A stretch of DNA of 64,000 bases, taken from Aegilops tauschii subsp. strangulata (lineage: Eukaryota > Streptophyta > Magnoliopsida > Poales > Poaceae). Position 1 is the stretch's first letter, and the number at the start of each line of letters is the position of its first letter. The position numbers and the translations under genes are program-made. The notes below the pieces were generated by a model, which made no database searches, was not told the DNA's origin, and saw only the letters and a list, made by a program, of their open reading frames with translations. The DNA is taken from contig NC_053037.3 of the NCBI RefSeq assembly GCF_002575655.3, positions 143,913,207-143,977,206 on the forward strand, written 5' to 3'. Below are positions 1 to 11,919 of this stretch, one piece after another.

Positions 1-99
1 TTGATGGTTAGTAAAACCACTAGTTGAAGAAGGGCAAGGGCAAAAGGGATACTTCATGAAACAGCAAGTCGTTTGCTGCTCCAGTGCAGAATCCCAAGG

Positions 100-310
100 T
101 TGAACCCAAACCCGAGACTAAGTGCTTCTGTAATGAGGGGAACGGTCACTGAAGCGGAACTACCCTAGATACTTGGTAGATGAGAAGGCGGGCAAGGTCG
201 ACAGAAGTATATTGGATATACGTTATATGAATGTGTACTTTACTAGTACTCCTAGCAGCACTAGGGTATTAGATACCGGTTCGGTTGCTAAGTGTTAGTA
301 ACTCGAAATA
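100..310 (+). pseudogene. gag zinc knuckle and aspartic protease remnant (copia)
   Basis: Around 121-150 the frame reads CFCNEGNGH and then a stop, a damaged CX2CX4HX4C nucleic-acid-binding knuckle from the end of gag. Around 270-295 the frame reads VLDTGSVAKC, the active-site loop of a copia aspartic protease (D-T-G kept), followed at once by a stop. In the intact element these would package RNA and cut the polyprotein. Here the reading frame is lost. Confidence 0.6.
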
Positions 311-1760
311 AAGGCTGCGGAATAAACGGAGACTAGCTAAAGGTGAGATGACGATATGTGTTGGAAGTGTTTCCAAGGTTGATGTGATCAAGCATCGCAT
401 GCTCCCTCTACCATCGAGATTTGGTGTTTGCGTTGAGCATGATTGGATTATGTTTATCGCAATACGGTTATTCATTTAAGGATAATAATAGTTACTCTGT
501 TTATTTGAATAATACCTTCAATGGTCTTGCACCTAAAATGAATCTCGATCGTAGTGATACACATGTTCATGCCAAAAGATATAAGATAGTAATGATAGTA
601 CCACATACTTGTGGCACTGCCAGTTGAGTCATATTGGTATAGAACGCATGAAGAAGCTCCATGTAGATGGATCTTTGGACTCACTCGTTTTGAAAAGAAT
701 GAGACATGTGAACCATGTCTATTGGTATATATGCATGAAGAAACTCCATGCAGATGGATCGTTTGGACTCACTTGATTTTGAATCACTTGAGACATGCAA
801 ATCATACCACATGGGCAAGATGACTGAAAGGCCTCGTTTTCAGTAAGATGGAACAAGAGAGCAACTTATTGGAAGTAATACATTTTGATGTATGCAGTCC
901 AATGAGTGCTGAGGCATGCAGTGGATATCGTTATGTTCTTACTTCACAGATGATTTGAGTAGATGCTGAGTGTATTTACTTGATGAAACACAAGTCTGAA
1001 TTATTGAAAGGTTCAAGTAATTTCGGAGTGAAGTTGAAGATCGTCGTGACAAGAGGATAAAATGTCTGTGATATGATCATAGAGATGAGTATCTGAGTTA
1101 CGAGTTTGGCATACAATTAAGACATTGTGGAAAGTATCTCACAATTAATACCGCCTGGAACACCATAGTGTGATGGTGTGTCCGAACATCATAACTGCAC
1201 CCTATTGGATATGGTGCATACCATGATGTTTCTTATCGAATTACCACTATCGTTTATGGGTTAGGCATTAGAGACAACCGCATTCACTTTAAATAGGGCA
1301 CCACGCAATTCCGTTGAGACGACACTGTTTAGAGAAACCTAAGTTGTCATTTCTTAAAAGTTTGGGGCTGCGAAGCTTATGTGAAAAAGTTTCAGGCTGA
1401 TAAGCTCGAACCCAAAGCGGATAAATACATCTTCATAAGAATACCCAAAACAGTTGGGTATACCTGCTATTTCAGATCTGGAAGCAAAAGTAATTGCTTC
1501 TAGAAACGAGTCCTTTCTCGAGGAAAAGCTTCTCTCGAAAGAATTGAGTGGGAGGATGGTGGAGACTTGATAAGGTTATTGAACCGTCACTTCAACTAGT
1601 GTGTAGCAGGGCACAGGAAGTTGTTCCTGTGGCACCTATACCAATTGAAGTGGAAGCTTATGATAGTGATCATGAAACTTCGGATCAAGTCACCACCAAA
1701 CCTTGTAGGACGACGAGGATGCGTGCTACTTCAGAGTGGTACGTGATCCTGTCTGAGATA
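311..1760 (+). pseudogene. Degenerate copia integrase region
   Basis: By position this stretch between protease and reverse transcriptase should encode the integrase. I can read only scattered in-frame words in three frames, separated by many stops; no intact HHCC or DDE set is visible. The identification is by order within the element, not by motif. Confidence 0.45.
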
Positions 1761-2515
1761 TCATGTTGTTGGACAATACTGAACCTACGAGCTATGGAGA
1801 AGCGATGGTGGGCCCATATTCCGACAAATGGTTAGAAGCCATGAAATCCGAGATAAATGGATCTTTGAGAAGAAGACGGACGTGGACGGTAATGTTACCG
1901 TCTATGAAGCTCGACTTGTGGCAAAGAGTATTTCCACAAGTTCAAGGAGTTGACTACAATGAGATTTTCTCATCCGTAGCGATGCTTAAGTCCGTCGGAA
2001 TCATGTTAGCATTAGCTGCATTTATGAAATCTGGCAGATGGATGTCAAAACAAGTTTCCTTACCAGTTTTCGTAAGGAAAGGTTGTATGTGATACAATCA
2101 GAAAGGTTTTGTCGATCCTAAGGATGCTAAAAGGTATGCTAGCTCCAACGACCCTTCCATGGACTAGAGCAAGCATATCGGAGTCAGAATAGATGCTTTG
2201 ATGGAGTGATCAAAGTTTTTGGGTTTATACAAAGTTTGTTAGAAACTTGTATTTACAATAAAGTGAGTGGGAGCGCTACAACATTTCTGATAAGTATATG
2301 TGAATGACATATTGTTGATCCGAAATGATGTAAAATTTCTGGAAAGCGTAAAGGGTTGTTTGAAAGGAGTTTTTTCAAAGGAAGACCTGGATAAAGCTGC
2401 TTACATATTGGGCATCAAGATCTATAGAGATAGATCAAGACGCCTGATGATACTTTCAAAGAACGCACACCTTGACATGATTTTGAAAGAGTTCAAAATA
2501 GATCAGCAAAGAAGG
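1761..2515 (+). pseudogene. Reverse transcriptase remnant (copia)
   Basis: Two frames carry recognisable copia RT. The first (1763-2090) begins LLDNTEPTSYGEAM and contains VDYNEIFSSVAMLKS, the usual entry to the RT palm. The second (about 2300-2510) reads YVNDILLIRND and then AAYILGIKIYRDRS. The catalytic YVDD box has become YVND, so one of the two aspartates is lost. About 200 bp between the pieces is frame-broken. No activity is expected. Confidence 0.75.
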
Positions 2516-2990
2516 AGTTCTTGGCTGTGTTACAAGGTGTAAGTATTGAGTAAGACTCAAGACCTGACCACAATAGAAGAGAGAGAAAGGACGAAGGTCG
2601 TCCCCTATGCTTTAGACGTAGGCTCTATAGTATGCTATGCTGTGTACCGCACATGAAGTGTGCCTTGCCATGAGTTGGTCAAGGGGTACAATAGTGATCC
2701 GGGAAAGGATCACATGACAACGGTCGGACTTGTCCTTAGTATCTAGTGGACTAAGGAATTTTCTCGATTATGGAGGTGAAAAGGAGTTCGTCGTAAAGGG
2801 TTACGTCGATGCGAACTTTGACACTAATCCGGATGACTCTGAGTAGTAAACCGGATTCGTATAGTAGAGCAATTATTTGAAATGGCCCCAAATAGCGCGT
2901 GGTAGCATCCACAAGATGACATAGATATTCGTAAAGCACACACGAATCTGAAAGGTTCAGACCCGTTGACTAATAACCTCTCTCACAAGC
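2516..2990 (+). pseudogene. RNase H remnant (copia)
   Basis: After the RT, fragments such as FLDYGGEKEFVVKGYVDANF (around 2760-2820) match the RNase H entry of BARE/Angela-type elements, where YVDA carries the first catalytic aspartate. Two adjacent stops follow near 2845. The downstream part up to 2990 shows only short matches. In a live element this domain removes the RNA strand during cDNA synthesis. Confidence 0.65.
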
Positions 2991-3102
2991 ATAACATGAT
3001 CAAACCAGAACTCATTGAGTGTTAATCACATAGAGATGTGAACTAGATTGTTGACTCTAGTAAACTCTTGTATGGTGATGTGAACTAGATTATTGACTCT
3101 AG

Positions 3103-3116
3103 TGCAAGTGGGAGAC
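3103..3116 (+). other. Polypurine tract of the copia element
   Basis: The purine-rich run gcaagtgggagac lies directly before the TGTTGG start of the 3' LTR. This is the standard place and wording of the plus-strand primer in BARE/Angela elements. Confidence 0.75.
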
Positions 3117-4894
3117 TGTTGGAAATATGCCCTAGAGGCAATAATAAATAGGTTATTATTATATTTCCTTGTTCATGATAATCGTTTATTATCCATGCTA
3201 GAATTGTATTGATAGGAAACTCAGATACATGTGTGGATACATAGACAACACCATGTCCCTAGTAAGCCTCTAGTTGACTAGCTCGTTGATCAATAGATGG
3301 TTACGGTTTCCTGACAATGGACATTGGATGTCGTTGATAACGGGATCACATCATTAGGAGAATGATGTGATGGACAAGACCCAATCCTAAGCCTAGCACA
3401 AGATCGTGTAGTTCGTTTGCTCAGAGCTTTTCTAATGTCAAGTATCAGTTCCTTAGACCATGAGATTGTGCAACTCCCGGATACCGTAGGAATGCTTTGG
3501 GTGTACCAAACGTCACAACGTAACTGGGTGGCTATACAGGTGCACTACAGGTATCTCCGAAAGTGTCTGTTGGGTTGGCACGAATCGAGACTGGGATTTG
3601 TCACTCCGTGTAAACAGAGAGGTATCTCTGGGCCCACTCGGTAGGACATCATCATAATGTGCACAATGTGACCAAGGATTTGATCACGGGATGATGTGAG
3701 TTACGGAACGAGTAAAGAGACTTGCCGGTAACGAGATTGAACAAGGTATAGGGATACCGACGATCGAATCTCGGGCAAGTAACATATCGATAGACAAAGG
3801 GAATTGCATACGGGATTGATTGAATCCCCGACATCGTGGTTCATCCGATGAGATCATCGTGGAACATGTGGGAGCCAACATGGGTATCCAGATCCCGCTG
3901 TTGGTTATTGACCGGAGAACGTCTCGGTCATGTCTGCATGGTTCCCGAACCCGTAGGGTCTACACGCTTAAGGTTCGATGACGCTAGGGTTATAGGGAAA
4001 GTATGTACGTGGTTACCGAATGTTGTTCAGAGTCCCGGATGAGATCCCGGACGTCACGAGGAGTTCCGGAATGGTCCGGAGGTAGAGATTTATATATGGA
4101 AAGTTGTTGTTCGGGTTCCGGGAAAAGTTCGGGTTTTTTCGGTATTGTACCGGGAAGCTTCCAGAAGATTTCGAAGGATTCCGGAGGGGTCCAGAAAACT
4201 TTCCACCACGTCCAATACAGTAGCATGGGCTGTAAGGGGGCACCCTAGCCTTCATGGGCCAGGGGCACCAGCCCCCCCAAGGCCCATGCGCATGGGAGAG
4301 GGGAAACCCTAAGGGGGAGGGCCTCCACTTGACTTGGGAGGCACTCCTCCCCCCTTTGGCCGCCCCCAAGCCCCATCTAGGGCTGGCCGCACCCCTTGGG
4401 GGGGAAACCCTAGATGGGGGCGCAGCCCTCCCCCTCCCCTATATATAGTTGAGGTTTGGGGCTTCCCAAGACATGAGAACGTCTCCTTTTTGGCGCAGCC
4501 CTACCCCTCTTCCTCCTCCTCCTCTCCCGCGGTGCTTGGCGAAGCCCTGCGGGATTGCCACGCTCCTCCACCACCACCATGCCATCGTGTTGCTGCTGGA
4601 TGGAGTCTTCCCCAACCTCTCCCTCTCTCCTTGCTGGATCAAGGCGTGGGAGACGTCACCGGGCTGCACGTGTGTTGAACGCGGAGGCACCGTTCTTCGG
4701 TGCTTAGATCGGAATCAACTGCGATCTGAATCGCTACGAGTACGACTCCCTCATCCGCGTTCTTGCAACGCTTCCGCATCGCGATCTACAATGGTATGTA
4801 GATGCACTCTGCTTCCCTCTCGGTTCTAGTAAACTCCATAGATTGATCTTGGTGATGCGTAGAAAATTTTGAATTTCTGCTACGTTACCCAACA
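3117..4894 (+). mobile_element. 3' LTR of Angela/WIS/BARE-1-like element
   Basis: The LTR runs from TGTTGGAAATATGCCC to CTACGTTACCCAACA, 1778 bp, with the TG...CA ends and the length typical of this family. It contains a TATA box (4440-4447) followed by a C/T-rich leader. It ends at 4894 and the next bases gttta (4895-4899) should be one target-site copy; the partner lies left of the window. Short frames inside it are non-coding. Confidence 0.9.
4440..4447 (+). promoter_or_regulatory. TATA box of the copia LTR promoter
   Basis: tatatata sits about 1.3 kb into the LTR, after a GC-rich stretch, where the LTR promoter of this family lies. Confidence 0.55.
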
Positions 4895-4908
4895 GTTTAA
4901 CGACGCTG

Positions 4909-5160
4909 ATTCGAATACGATCCACGTCGGTTCCCAAAAGGGGTTGAGCTATGATTCGAATACGATCAAGAAGCCCCCTAGTGAGCTCGGCAGTGTGCCG
5001 ATCAAGAGGGTACCGACAGCTATGTTCTCTTTGGTTCGAATACGACCTATGTTTGAACAGGAAGCCCCCTAGTGATCATGAAAATATTTAACGACTCTGA
5101 TTCAAATACGATCAGGGTCACACCAAAAGGGTTAAGCTAAATTCGAATACGATCAGCTCC
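4909..5160. repeat. Dispersed copies of attcgaatacgatc
   Basis: The word attcgaatacgatc or a one-base variant occurs five times in 250 bp (near 4911, 4951, 5035, 5100 and 5140), with similar flanks such as agccccctagtga and ccaaaaggggtt. It looks like a decayed short tandem array with unit spacing of about 40-85 bp. Confidence 0.6.
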
Positions 5161-5270
5161 CAATGGTCATTAAAGCAGGGTACCTATGTTTGGGTTGTGC
5201 TTTGTAAAGACTCTTTTCGGTCCCTTTAATTTTTCCTGAGAACTCGAACTTTGCGGGAGATAAATTCTTT

Positions 5271-5480
5271 TTGAACCAGAAAAAACCGGATATTGAGAGT
5301 TTCAAAGCTTTGTAATAGACAAATTTACCTTGAACTGGATTTTGAACCGGATTTGAGAGCTTCAAAACTTTGTGGAAGATAAATTTCCCTTGAACCGGAT
5401 TTTAAACCGGATATTAAGAGCTTCAGTGCTTTGTTGGAGATGTCAAGTCTCTTGAGCCGGATCTAAACCGGAATCCTTCT
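5271..5480. repeat. Degenerate ~60-bp tandem repeat
   Basis: Units start at 5271, 5330, 5390 and 5452 with the word ttgaacYgga, followed by an aaccggat word, gagagYttcaaa and ctttgt. Spacing is 59, 60 and 62 bp; the fourth unit is partial. It lies in the non-coding internal domain of the gypsy element. Confidence 0.7.
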
Positions 5481-6739
5481 TTTTAAGCCGGAAATTTTCT
5501 GACGACCTTTAAACTTTTTCACCAACATGGCGGTAGCCTCCGGGACCGGGTTATTTTTTCCTCCAATGACCCGGAGTTCTTGAATGCATTGAAACCGACC
5601 AATGCTGCCGAGTCATATCATTGTAGCCCCCGAGTCTCAAGACGACTCGAGGAGTTGGCCTTGAGATTCTCCATATTGACCATAGCATAAGATGTACATC
5701 ATTGATGTTGATAGCGCGATGTGAATCCAGAGAAGGTTGAGGTGACTGTGGTGGGTTATAAATGATCCCGTATGAGCCGTGTCAGCAACTCGGCCAATGG
5801 TTCCTTCCAACTAGATGTTTTGAAGTTAACCAAACTGTAGTGCGGCGACTTGTGCGCCTGCCCATTGAGCCGTCCAGTGCAGACGGCGGCTGATAACACA
5901 TGATAATTTTCCTCCAAGTCATTGGAAGAAAACCGGGCTTCCCAAGCAGTGACTTGCTCATATTCAATAATCCGCTCATGCAGACAGATGCAGTCCTGGT
6001 GTGTCGATGTAGACCGGGCCGCAATAGACGGATGGAAAAGACGACCGCCACATCAGAGGCAGCTCAAACAGATGAACCGGCTGCGGCGCTGTAAACCGGC
6101 GCGAACGGGCAAGTCAATCGTGAACGCGGTAAACCGTACGGGCGAGTCAGCCACGTCGTGTTGATATAAATTGTGCCGAAGAAGCGGCAGCATGCACATA
6201 TGTAGGTCTTGGACCAGATGATAGCGCATCATAGTAGCACGAGCCATAGATCCTTATTATTGCAGTGAATAATTGTCCGGTGGGTCGGCTGCGGCAGACG
6301 GATGAATCGGCCGCGACGTTGTAAACCGGTGTGGACAGAGAGAGTCAGCCATGGCATTTGTAAACTGATGCGGACTGACGATTCGTGCGCGGCAGCGGTA
6401 GTTGGTGCAGGCGCGAGAGTTGGCCACGACATTTAAACCAGCGCAGGCGCAAAAATTGGCCACAACATTTAAACCGGTGGGAGCCTCCTGTCCATGGTAC
6501 GACTTTGTCCTGCATAAAATATATTGCAGAACAGAGTAATGGTTCTTCGAAAAAATCAACATGTACAAAAAAGAAACAGATAGAAAAGATAGCACCTGTA
6601 AATCTAATTGGCCGTACCACCGCGAGCAGTAGCATGCTTTTTTGTATGGTTTGATATTTTGATGTAGTGCGTAATAACTTCTGTAGCTTGAGTTAAAACC
6701 GGGCCAGACCAGCTCCACAGTAAACCGGCCAGAACACAT

Positions 6740-6804
6740 GCCGTGGCCTGGTGACTGTTAGCACTAGGATTTGACCCTCAGGCTGCCGGTTCAACTCCCA
6801 CGGC
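6740..6804 (+). other. tRNA-like fossil with A- and B-box-like sequences
   Basis: The block opens with gccgtgg and closes with its exact reverse complement ccacggc, 65 nt in all. Inside are tggcctggtga (like the pol III A box TGGCNNAGTGG) and ggttcaactcc (one base off the B box GGTTCGANTCC). Four T residues at 6811-6814 follow, as in a pol III terminator. The part tggtg...gttagcact resembles plant tRNA-Gln. A normal T-stem does not form, so I read it as a tRNA-derived relic, not a working tRNA gene. Confidence 0.45.
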
Positions 6805-8262
6805 TTCCTCTTTTATCTTCAACCGGAAGCCAACCCGGCAGGAGTAGCGCGGGCGCCCAGGAATCGATCGGCGACTCGGTTTATAAGAGGCGCACGACGT
6901 CTTAAGGCCGCAGTGGTAATCCAAAGCGGGTCACCCAGTGACGGTGACTCGGACAGCCGCGGGGGCGGCGGTGAAGCCGGGTCGACTTGATCCGGCGGCA
7001 GTTCAACACCGGGACTGCGGCTCCACAGAGGCGGAGGCGACTCAGGCATGGGAGACCCAGCAGGGCGCAGCGGTGAAGCAGAGCCGCAAATTCCTGAACC
7101 GCCAGCGGTTTGCGTGGTTGCGGCGGTTTAAGCAAGGACCGCGGCGGTTTAAGCAAGGACCACGGCGGTTTAGGTGAGGATCATGGCCGGGTCGTACAGG
7201 ATGGCGGAGACGATGGTGGCCGACCTGAGACGGCCCTGACCAGTAGAAACACGCGACTTGCGTGGCGAGGCCAGTGGCTATAACTTGGTCGACCGCCGGG
7301 GCGGATGTGTCTTTGATAGCGACTCAAATTGACGACGGGTCGACGGAGGCAACTTGAAGTGGAGATGAGTCCCAGGTGACTTGAGCAATAGAAAAAGTGA
7401 ACCGTGGTCCGGAGGCGGCTCAGGGGAGATGATGTCGGCTGGCGAGGGCGGATAAAAAACGGAGCGGCGGCTCATCGGTGGGATGCCAGCAATCCGGAGC
7501 GAGCAGGAGCAGCGTCCGGCAGAACCAATGCGTCATGGGCGAAAACGGTGGCGGAGGCCGGCTCCTCGAAGCGAGGGCGCGAGCGCAGTCAACGGACGAG
7601 CCCTGGTCATGGCCGGTTCTATTTCCGGGTCGCGTTCTCCCTCCTTTTTTTATGACAGAGCAGACGTCGCTTGCCTCGACTGAAACGAGCAGCAGTTAGC
7701 AGTTCCGAACGACATTGATTTTTTGTGCTTTCCGTTTTGGCATAAACCGATCTGATCCCAGACCAACAGATCGCTAGGCCGCCTGTGGCGGCGCACTTAA
7801 ATCTCGTACTCCCATCTTTCAAAACTAACCAGCAGAATTAGTTAACCCGGCCGGCGGCAGAATCTCTGAAGAGGTCGGCAACTATTCCGGCCCGGGCTAT
7901 CTTGCGTGACTGTTCTGTGACTACTCTTCTTCATCTAGTAAATCACGCGATAGTAGCGGCCAAAATTTGATTTCCAACTCGGATCCGACGGATCACGTTA
8001 CCTTGGTGACGCACAGAGAACACGCCAAATCCTTATATCCTTCAAATCTCATCGGTTGTAAATCCGGTTTAATGAATACAACTCTGACGTAGACTTTTCC
8101 AAGCTGATTCCATGGTCAATTGCTAACCGTACTTTCCATTGTCCAACGACACCATTGTCATAGTTAATATACTTTCGAGCCGGTTCTTTCTGATCCGGCC
8201 GATCGCAAATTTCTCGATCCATTGAAGAGCTCCCTCCAAGAACTCAACACCACCGTGCGCAG

Positions 8263-8280
8263 GCCCCACGGTGGGCGCCA
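8263..8280 (-). other. Primer-binding site of the gypsy element
   Basis: On the minus strand TGGCGCCCACCGTGGGGC starts two bases after the LTR end. This is a common gypsy PBS form in grasses and sets the element's orientation as minus. Confidence 0.75.
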
Positions 8281-8282
8281 AC

Positions 8283-8938
8283 TGTCGTGGAATTGTCACG
8301 GCAGATGTCCTTAGTGTCAGGACTTAGTCGTGAGGCCAGCGCATCTATGTAGTAGCTTGAGAGGGGTTGGGCGGAATCGAGAGACGCAACACAAGACAAG
8401 GATTTAGACAGCTTCGGGCCCCGGGAAACATCATCCGGTAATAACCCTACATGCTGTTTGAGGCTAGGTCTCATTATGATCATGAGTGAGTCGCCGGCTC
8501 GGCCGGCTCTTTGTGTCTAGCCCTAAAAATTGTTTCTTGTCCCTTGTCCGTCTTTGGGGAGCCCTGCCCCTCCTTATATAAGTTGAAGGGGCGGGTTACA
8601 TGTGGAGTCCTATTAGGATTAGGACTAGTCTACCTTCTAAAACAAACCGGATACAAGTCTGGGTCTTAACTCTTTGTAAGGTAAATATTCTTCACGCCTT
8701 TCCTCTTAAACCGGCCCACCATTACATAAACCGGCCTTCTGGGCCTTGGGCCTTGTCATCCGTCCGCCGCCCGCCGGGTTACCAGTGCCCCATAATGTTT
8801 AGGTAGGTTGCTTGTAACCCGTCTGGTCAGGGCGGGTTGCCAGTGAATCACCAAGTGTAAACCGGGTCTCAAGTAAGCCGCCAAATCCGGCCGGGTCATA
8901 CCTCCGGCCGGTTCATACCGCGGGGTATATCCCCGACA
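8283..8938 (-). mobile_element. 5' LTR of the minus-strand gypsy element
   Basis: Read on the minus strand the LTR starts TGTCGGGGATATACCC at 8938 and ends TTCCACGACA at 8283, 656 bp, with TG...CA ends. The PBS directly follows. It contains the word cttatataag (8573-8582), a likely TATA region. The outer flank gactc (8939-8943) would be one target-site copy. The matching 3' LTR is not in the window. Confidence 0.8.
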
Positions 8939-10252
8939 GACTCGGTCCGTGTAGTGGCTACCATCATCTTTCAACTTAGCTTTCTCTAGGAACACATTAA
9001 AATTCAAGGGAACGGCAGCACGGGCCATTGATCTACAACAACATAGATATGCAAAAACTATTAGGTACTAAGTTCATGATAAATTAAAGTTCAATTAATC
9101 ATATTACTTAAGAACTCCCATTTAGATAGACATCCCTCTAGTCATCTAAATGATCACGTGATCCAAATCAACTAAACCATGTCCAATCATCACGTGAGAT
9201 GGAGTAGTTTTCAATGGTGAACATCTCTATGTTGATCATATCTACTATATGATTCACGTTCGACCTTTCGGTCTCAATGTTCCGAGGCCATATCTGCATA
9301 TGCTAGGCTCGTCAAGTTTAACCCGAGTATTCTACATGTGCAAAACTGGCTTGCACCCATTGTATGTGAACGTAGAGCTTATCACACTCGATCATCACGT
9401 GGTGTCTCGGCACGACGAACTGTAGCAACACTGCATACTCAGGGAGAACACTTATACCTTGAAATTTAGTGAGGGATCATCTTATAATGCTACCACCGTA
9501 CTAAGAAAAATAAGATGGATAAAAGATAAACATCACATGCAATCAAAATATGTGACATGATATGGCCATCATCATCTAGTGCCTTTGATCTCCATCTCCA
9601 AAGCACCGTCACGATATCCATCGTCACCGGCTTGACACCTTGATCTCCATCGTTGTGTCATTGTCGTTACGAAAACTATTGCTTCTACGACTATCGCTAC
9701 CGCTTAGTGATAAAGTAAAGCAATTACATGGCGATTGCAATTCATACAATAAAGCGACAACCATAAGGTCGTGCCAGTTGCCGATAACTTTTACAAAACA
9801 TGATCATCTCATACAACAATTTATATCTCATCACATCTTGACCATATCACATCACAACATGCCCTGCAAAAACAAGTTAGACGTCCTCTACTTTGTTCTT
9901 GCAAGTTTTACGTGGCTGCTACGGGCTTCTAGTAAGAACCATTCTTACCTACGCATCAAAACCACGATGATTTTTCGTCAAGTGTGCTGTACCTTCAACA
10001 AGGACCGGCCGTTGTCAAAGTTGATTTAACTAAAGTTGGAGAAACATACACCCGCCAGCCACCTATGTGCAAAGCACGTCGGTAGAACCAGTCTCATGAA
10101 CGCGTCATGTAATGTCGGTCTGGGCCGCTTCATCCAACAATACTGCCGAATCAAAGTAAGACATTGGTGGTAAGCAGTATGACTATTATGGCCCACAACT
10201 CTTTGTGTTCTACTCATGTATCATCTATGCATAGACCTGGCTCAGATGCCAC
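8939..10252 (-). mobile_element. Untranslated leader of a minus-strand Maximus-like copia element, cut by the gypsy insertion
   Basis: This stretch follows, on the minus strand, the LTR at 10253-11919 and its PBS. It has no ORF of substance and contains no gag. BARE/Maximus-type elements carry a long leader between LTR and gag, which this fits. It ends abruptly at 8938/8939 where the gypsy LTR begins. Confidence 0.6.
10236..10251 (-). other. Primer-binding site (degenerate initiator-Met type)
   Basis: On the minus strand TGGCATCTGAGCCAGG lies one or two bases after the LTR end. It differs by two bases from the TGGTATCAGAGCCAGG used by copia elements of this group. Confidence 0.65.
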
Positions 10253-11919
10253 TGTTGGGTAACGTAGCATGCAATTTCAAAAAAATTCCTACGCTCACAC
10301 AAGATCTATCTAGGAGATGCATAGCAACGAGACGGGAGAGTGTGTCCACGTACCCTCGTAGACCAAAAACGGAAGCGTTTTGTTAATGCGGTTGATGTAG
10401 TCGAACGTCTTCATGATCCAACCGATCCAAGTACCGAACATACAGCACCTCCGTGTTCAGCGCGCGTTCAGCTTGATGATGTCCCTCAAACTCTTGATCT
10501 AGTAGAGGGTCGAGGGAGAGTTCCATCAGCACGACGGCAAGGTGACGGTGTTGGTGATGTGATCCGCGCAGGGCTTCGCCTAAGCACTACGACGCTATGA
10601 CTGGAGGAGTAAACTATGGAGGGGGGCACCGCACACGGCTAAGAGAATTCTTGGTCTGCCTTTGGGGTGCCCCCCGCCCCTGTATATAAAGGAGGGGAGG
10701 AGGAGGCCGGCGGCCAGGAGGGGCGCGCCAAGGGGGGAAAAGGAGGGAGAGGGAAAGGGGGGCGCCGCCGCCTCCCCTAGTCCAATTCGGACTGCCATGG
10801 GGGGGGGCGGCCACCCCTTGTGGCCCTCCTCTCTCTCCACTAAGGCCCACTAAGGCCCAATATTTCCCCGGGAGGTTCCGGTAACCCCTCGGTACTCCGG
10901 TAAAATACCCGAATCACTAGGAACCATTCCAATGTCCGAATACAACCTTCCAATATATGAATCTTTACCTCTCAACCATTTCGAGACTCCTCGTCATGTG
11001 TGTGATCTCATCTGGGACTCCGGAAAAACTGTTGTCACCAAAACACATAACTCATAATACAAATCGTCATCGAACGTTAAGCGTGCGGACCCTACGGTTT
11101 CGAGAACTATGTAGACATGATCGAGACACATCTCCGGTCAATAACCAATAGCAGAACCTGGATGCTCATATTGGTTCCTACATATTCTATGAAGATCTTT
11201 ATCGGTCAAACTGTATAACAACATACGCCATTCCCTTTGTCATCGGTATGTTACTTGCCCGATATTCGATCGTCGGTATCATCATACCTAGTTCAATCTC
11301 GTTACCGGCAAGTCTCTTTACTCGCTCTGTAATGCATCATCCCGCAACTAACTCATTAGTCACATTGCTTGCAAGGCTTATAGTGATGTGCATTACCGAG
11401 AGGGCCCAGAGATACCTCTCCGATACACCGAGTGACAAATCCTAATCTTGATCTATGCCAACCCGACAAACACGTTCGGAGACACCTGTAGAGCATCTTT
11501 ATAATCATCCAGTCACGTTGTGACGTTTCATAGCACAAAAGGTGTTCCTCCGGTATTCGGGAGTTGCATAATCTCATAGTCAGAGGAATATGTATAAGTC
11601 ATAAAGAAAGTAATAGCAATAAAACTAAACGATCATAATGCTAAGCTAGCGGATGGGTCTTGTCCATCACATCATGCTCTAATGATGTGATCCCATTCAT
11701 CAAATGACAACACATGTCTATGGTCAGGAAACTTAACCATCTTTGATTAACGAGCTAGTCAAGTAGAGGCATACTAGGGACACTCTGTTTTCTCTATGTA
11801 TTCACACATGTACTAAGTTTCCGGTTAATACAATTCTAGCATGAATAATAAACATTTATCATGATATAAGGAAATATAAATAACGACTTTATTATTGCCT
11901 CTAGGGCATCTTTCCATCA
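10253..11919 (-). mobile_element. 5' LTR of Maximus-like copia element
   Basis: On the minus strand the LTR runs from TGATGGAAAGATGCCC (11919) to CTACGTTACCCAACA (10253), 1667 bp. The start differs from the Angela type by the TGATGG opening, which I associate with Maximus/BARE relatives. Much of its body is alignable in reverse with the LTR at 3117-4894. A GC-rich stretch with tatataaa (10682-10689 region) marks the promoter. The outer side continues as unrelated low-copy DNA from 11920. Confidence 0.8.

Larger units (their letters stand above)
1..3116 (+). mobile_element. Decayed Ty1-copia internal region (Angela/WIS/BARE-1-like), 5' part off window
   Basis: This is the coding part of a copia retrotransposon running left to right into its 3' LTR at 3117. 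Order seen: a zinc-knuckle remnant near 121, a protease remnant near 275, a long unreadable integrase stretch, reverse transcriptase pieces (1763-2510) and RNase H pieces (2560-2900). This PR-INT-RT-RH order is that of copia elements. Every domain is split by stops and frameshifts, so it cannot make protein. The 5' LTR and start of gag lie before the window. Family assignment rests on the LTR termini and on the RT/RNase H wording, both close to what I remember of Angela/BARE-1. Confidence 0.85.
4895..8282 (-). mobile_element. Internal region of a minus-strand gypsy element, apparently non-coding, interrupted at 4894
   Basis: Going leftward from the 5' LTR at 8283-8938 and its PBS, this is the internal domain of a gypsy-type LTR element, cut at 4894 by the copia insertion. 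I find no gag, protease, RT or integrase motif on either strand. The sequence is rich in the word aaccgg, carries degenerate repeats near 5271-5480 and 6060-6480, a 20-bp direct repeat near 7125-7165, and a tRNA-like block at 6740-6804. It may be a non-autonomous family, or the coding part may lie beyond the window. I do not assign a family name. Confidence 0.6.

Noticed and set aside
6257..6739. 160-codon minus-strand frame in the gypsy interior
   Set aside because: No motif, low-complexity start, and it overlaps degenerate repeats; not supported as gag.
9640..10029. 129-codon plus-strand frame in the Maximus-like leader
   Set aside because: Opposite in strand to the element, no motif, low-complexity Leu/Ser-rich content; chance frame.
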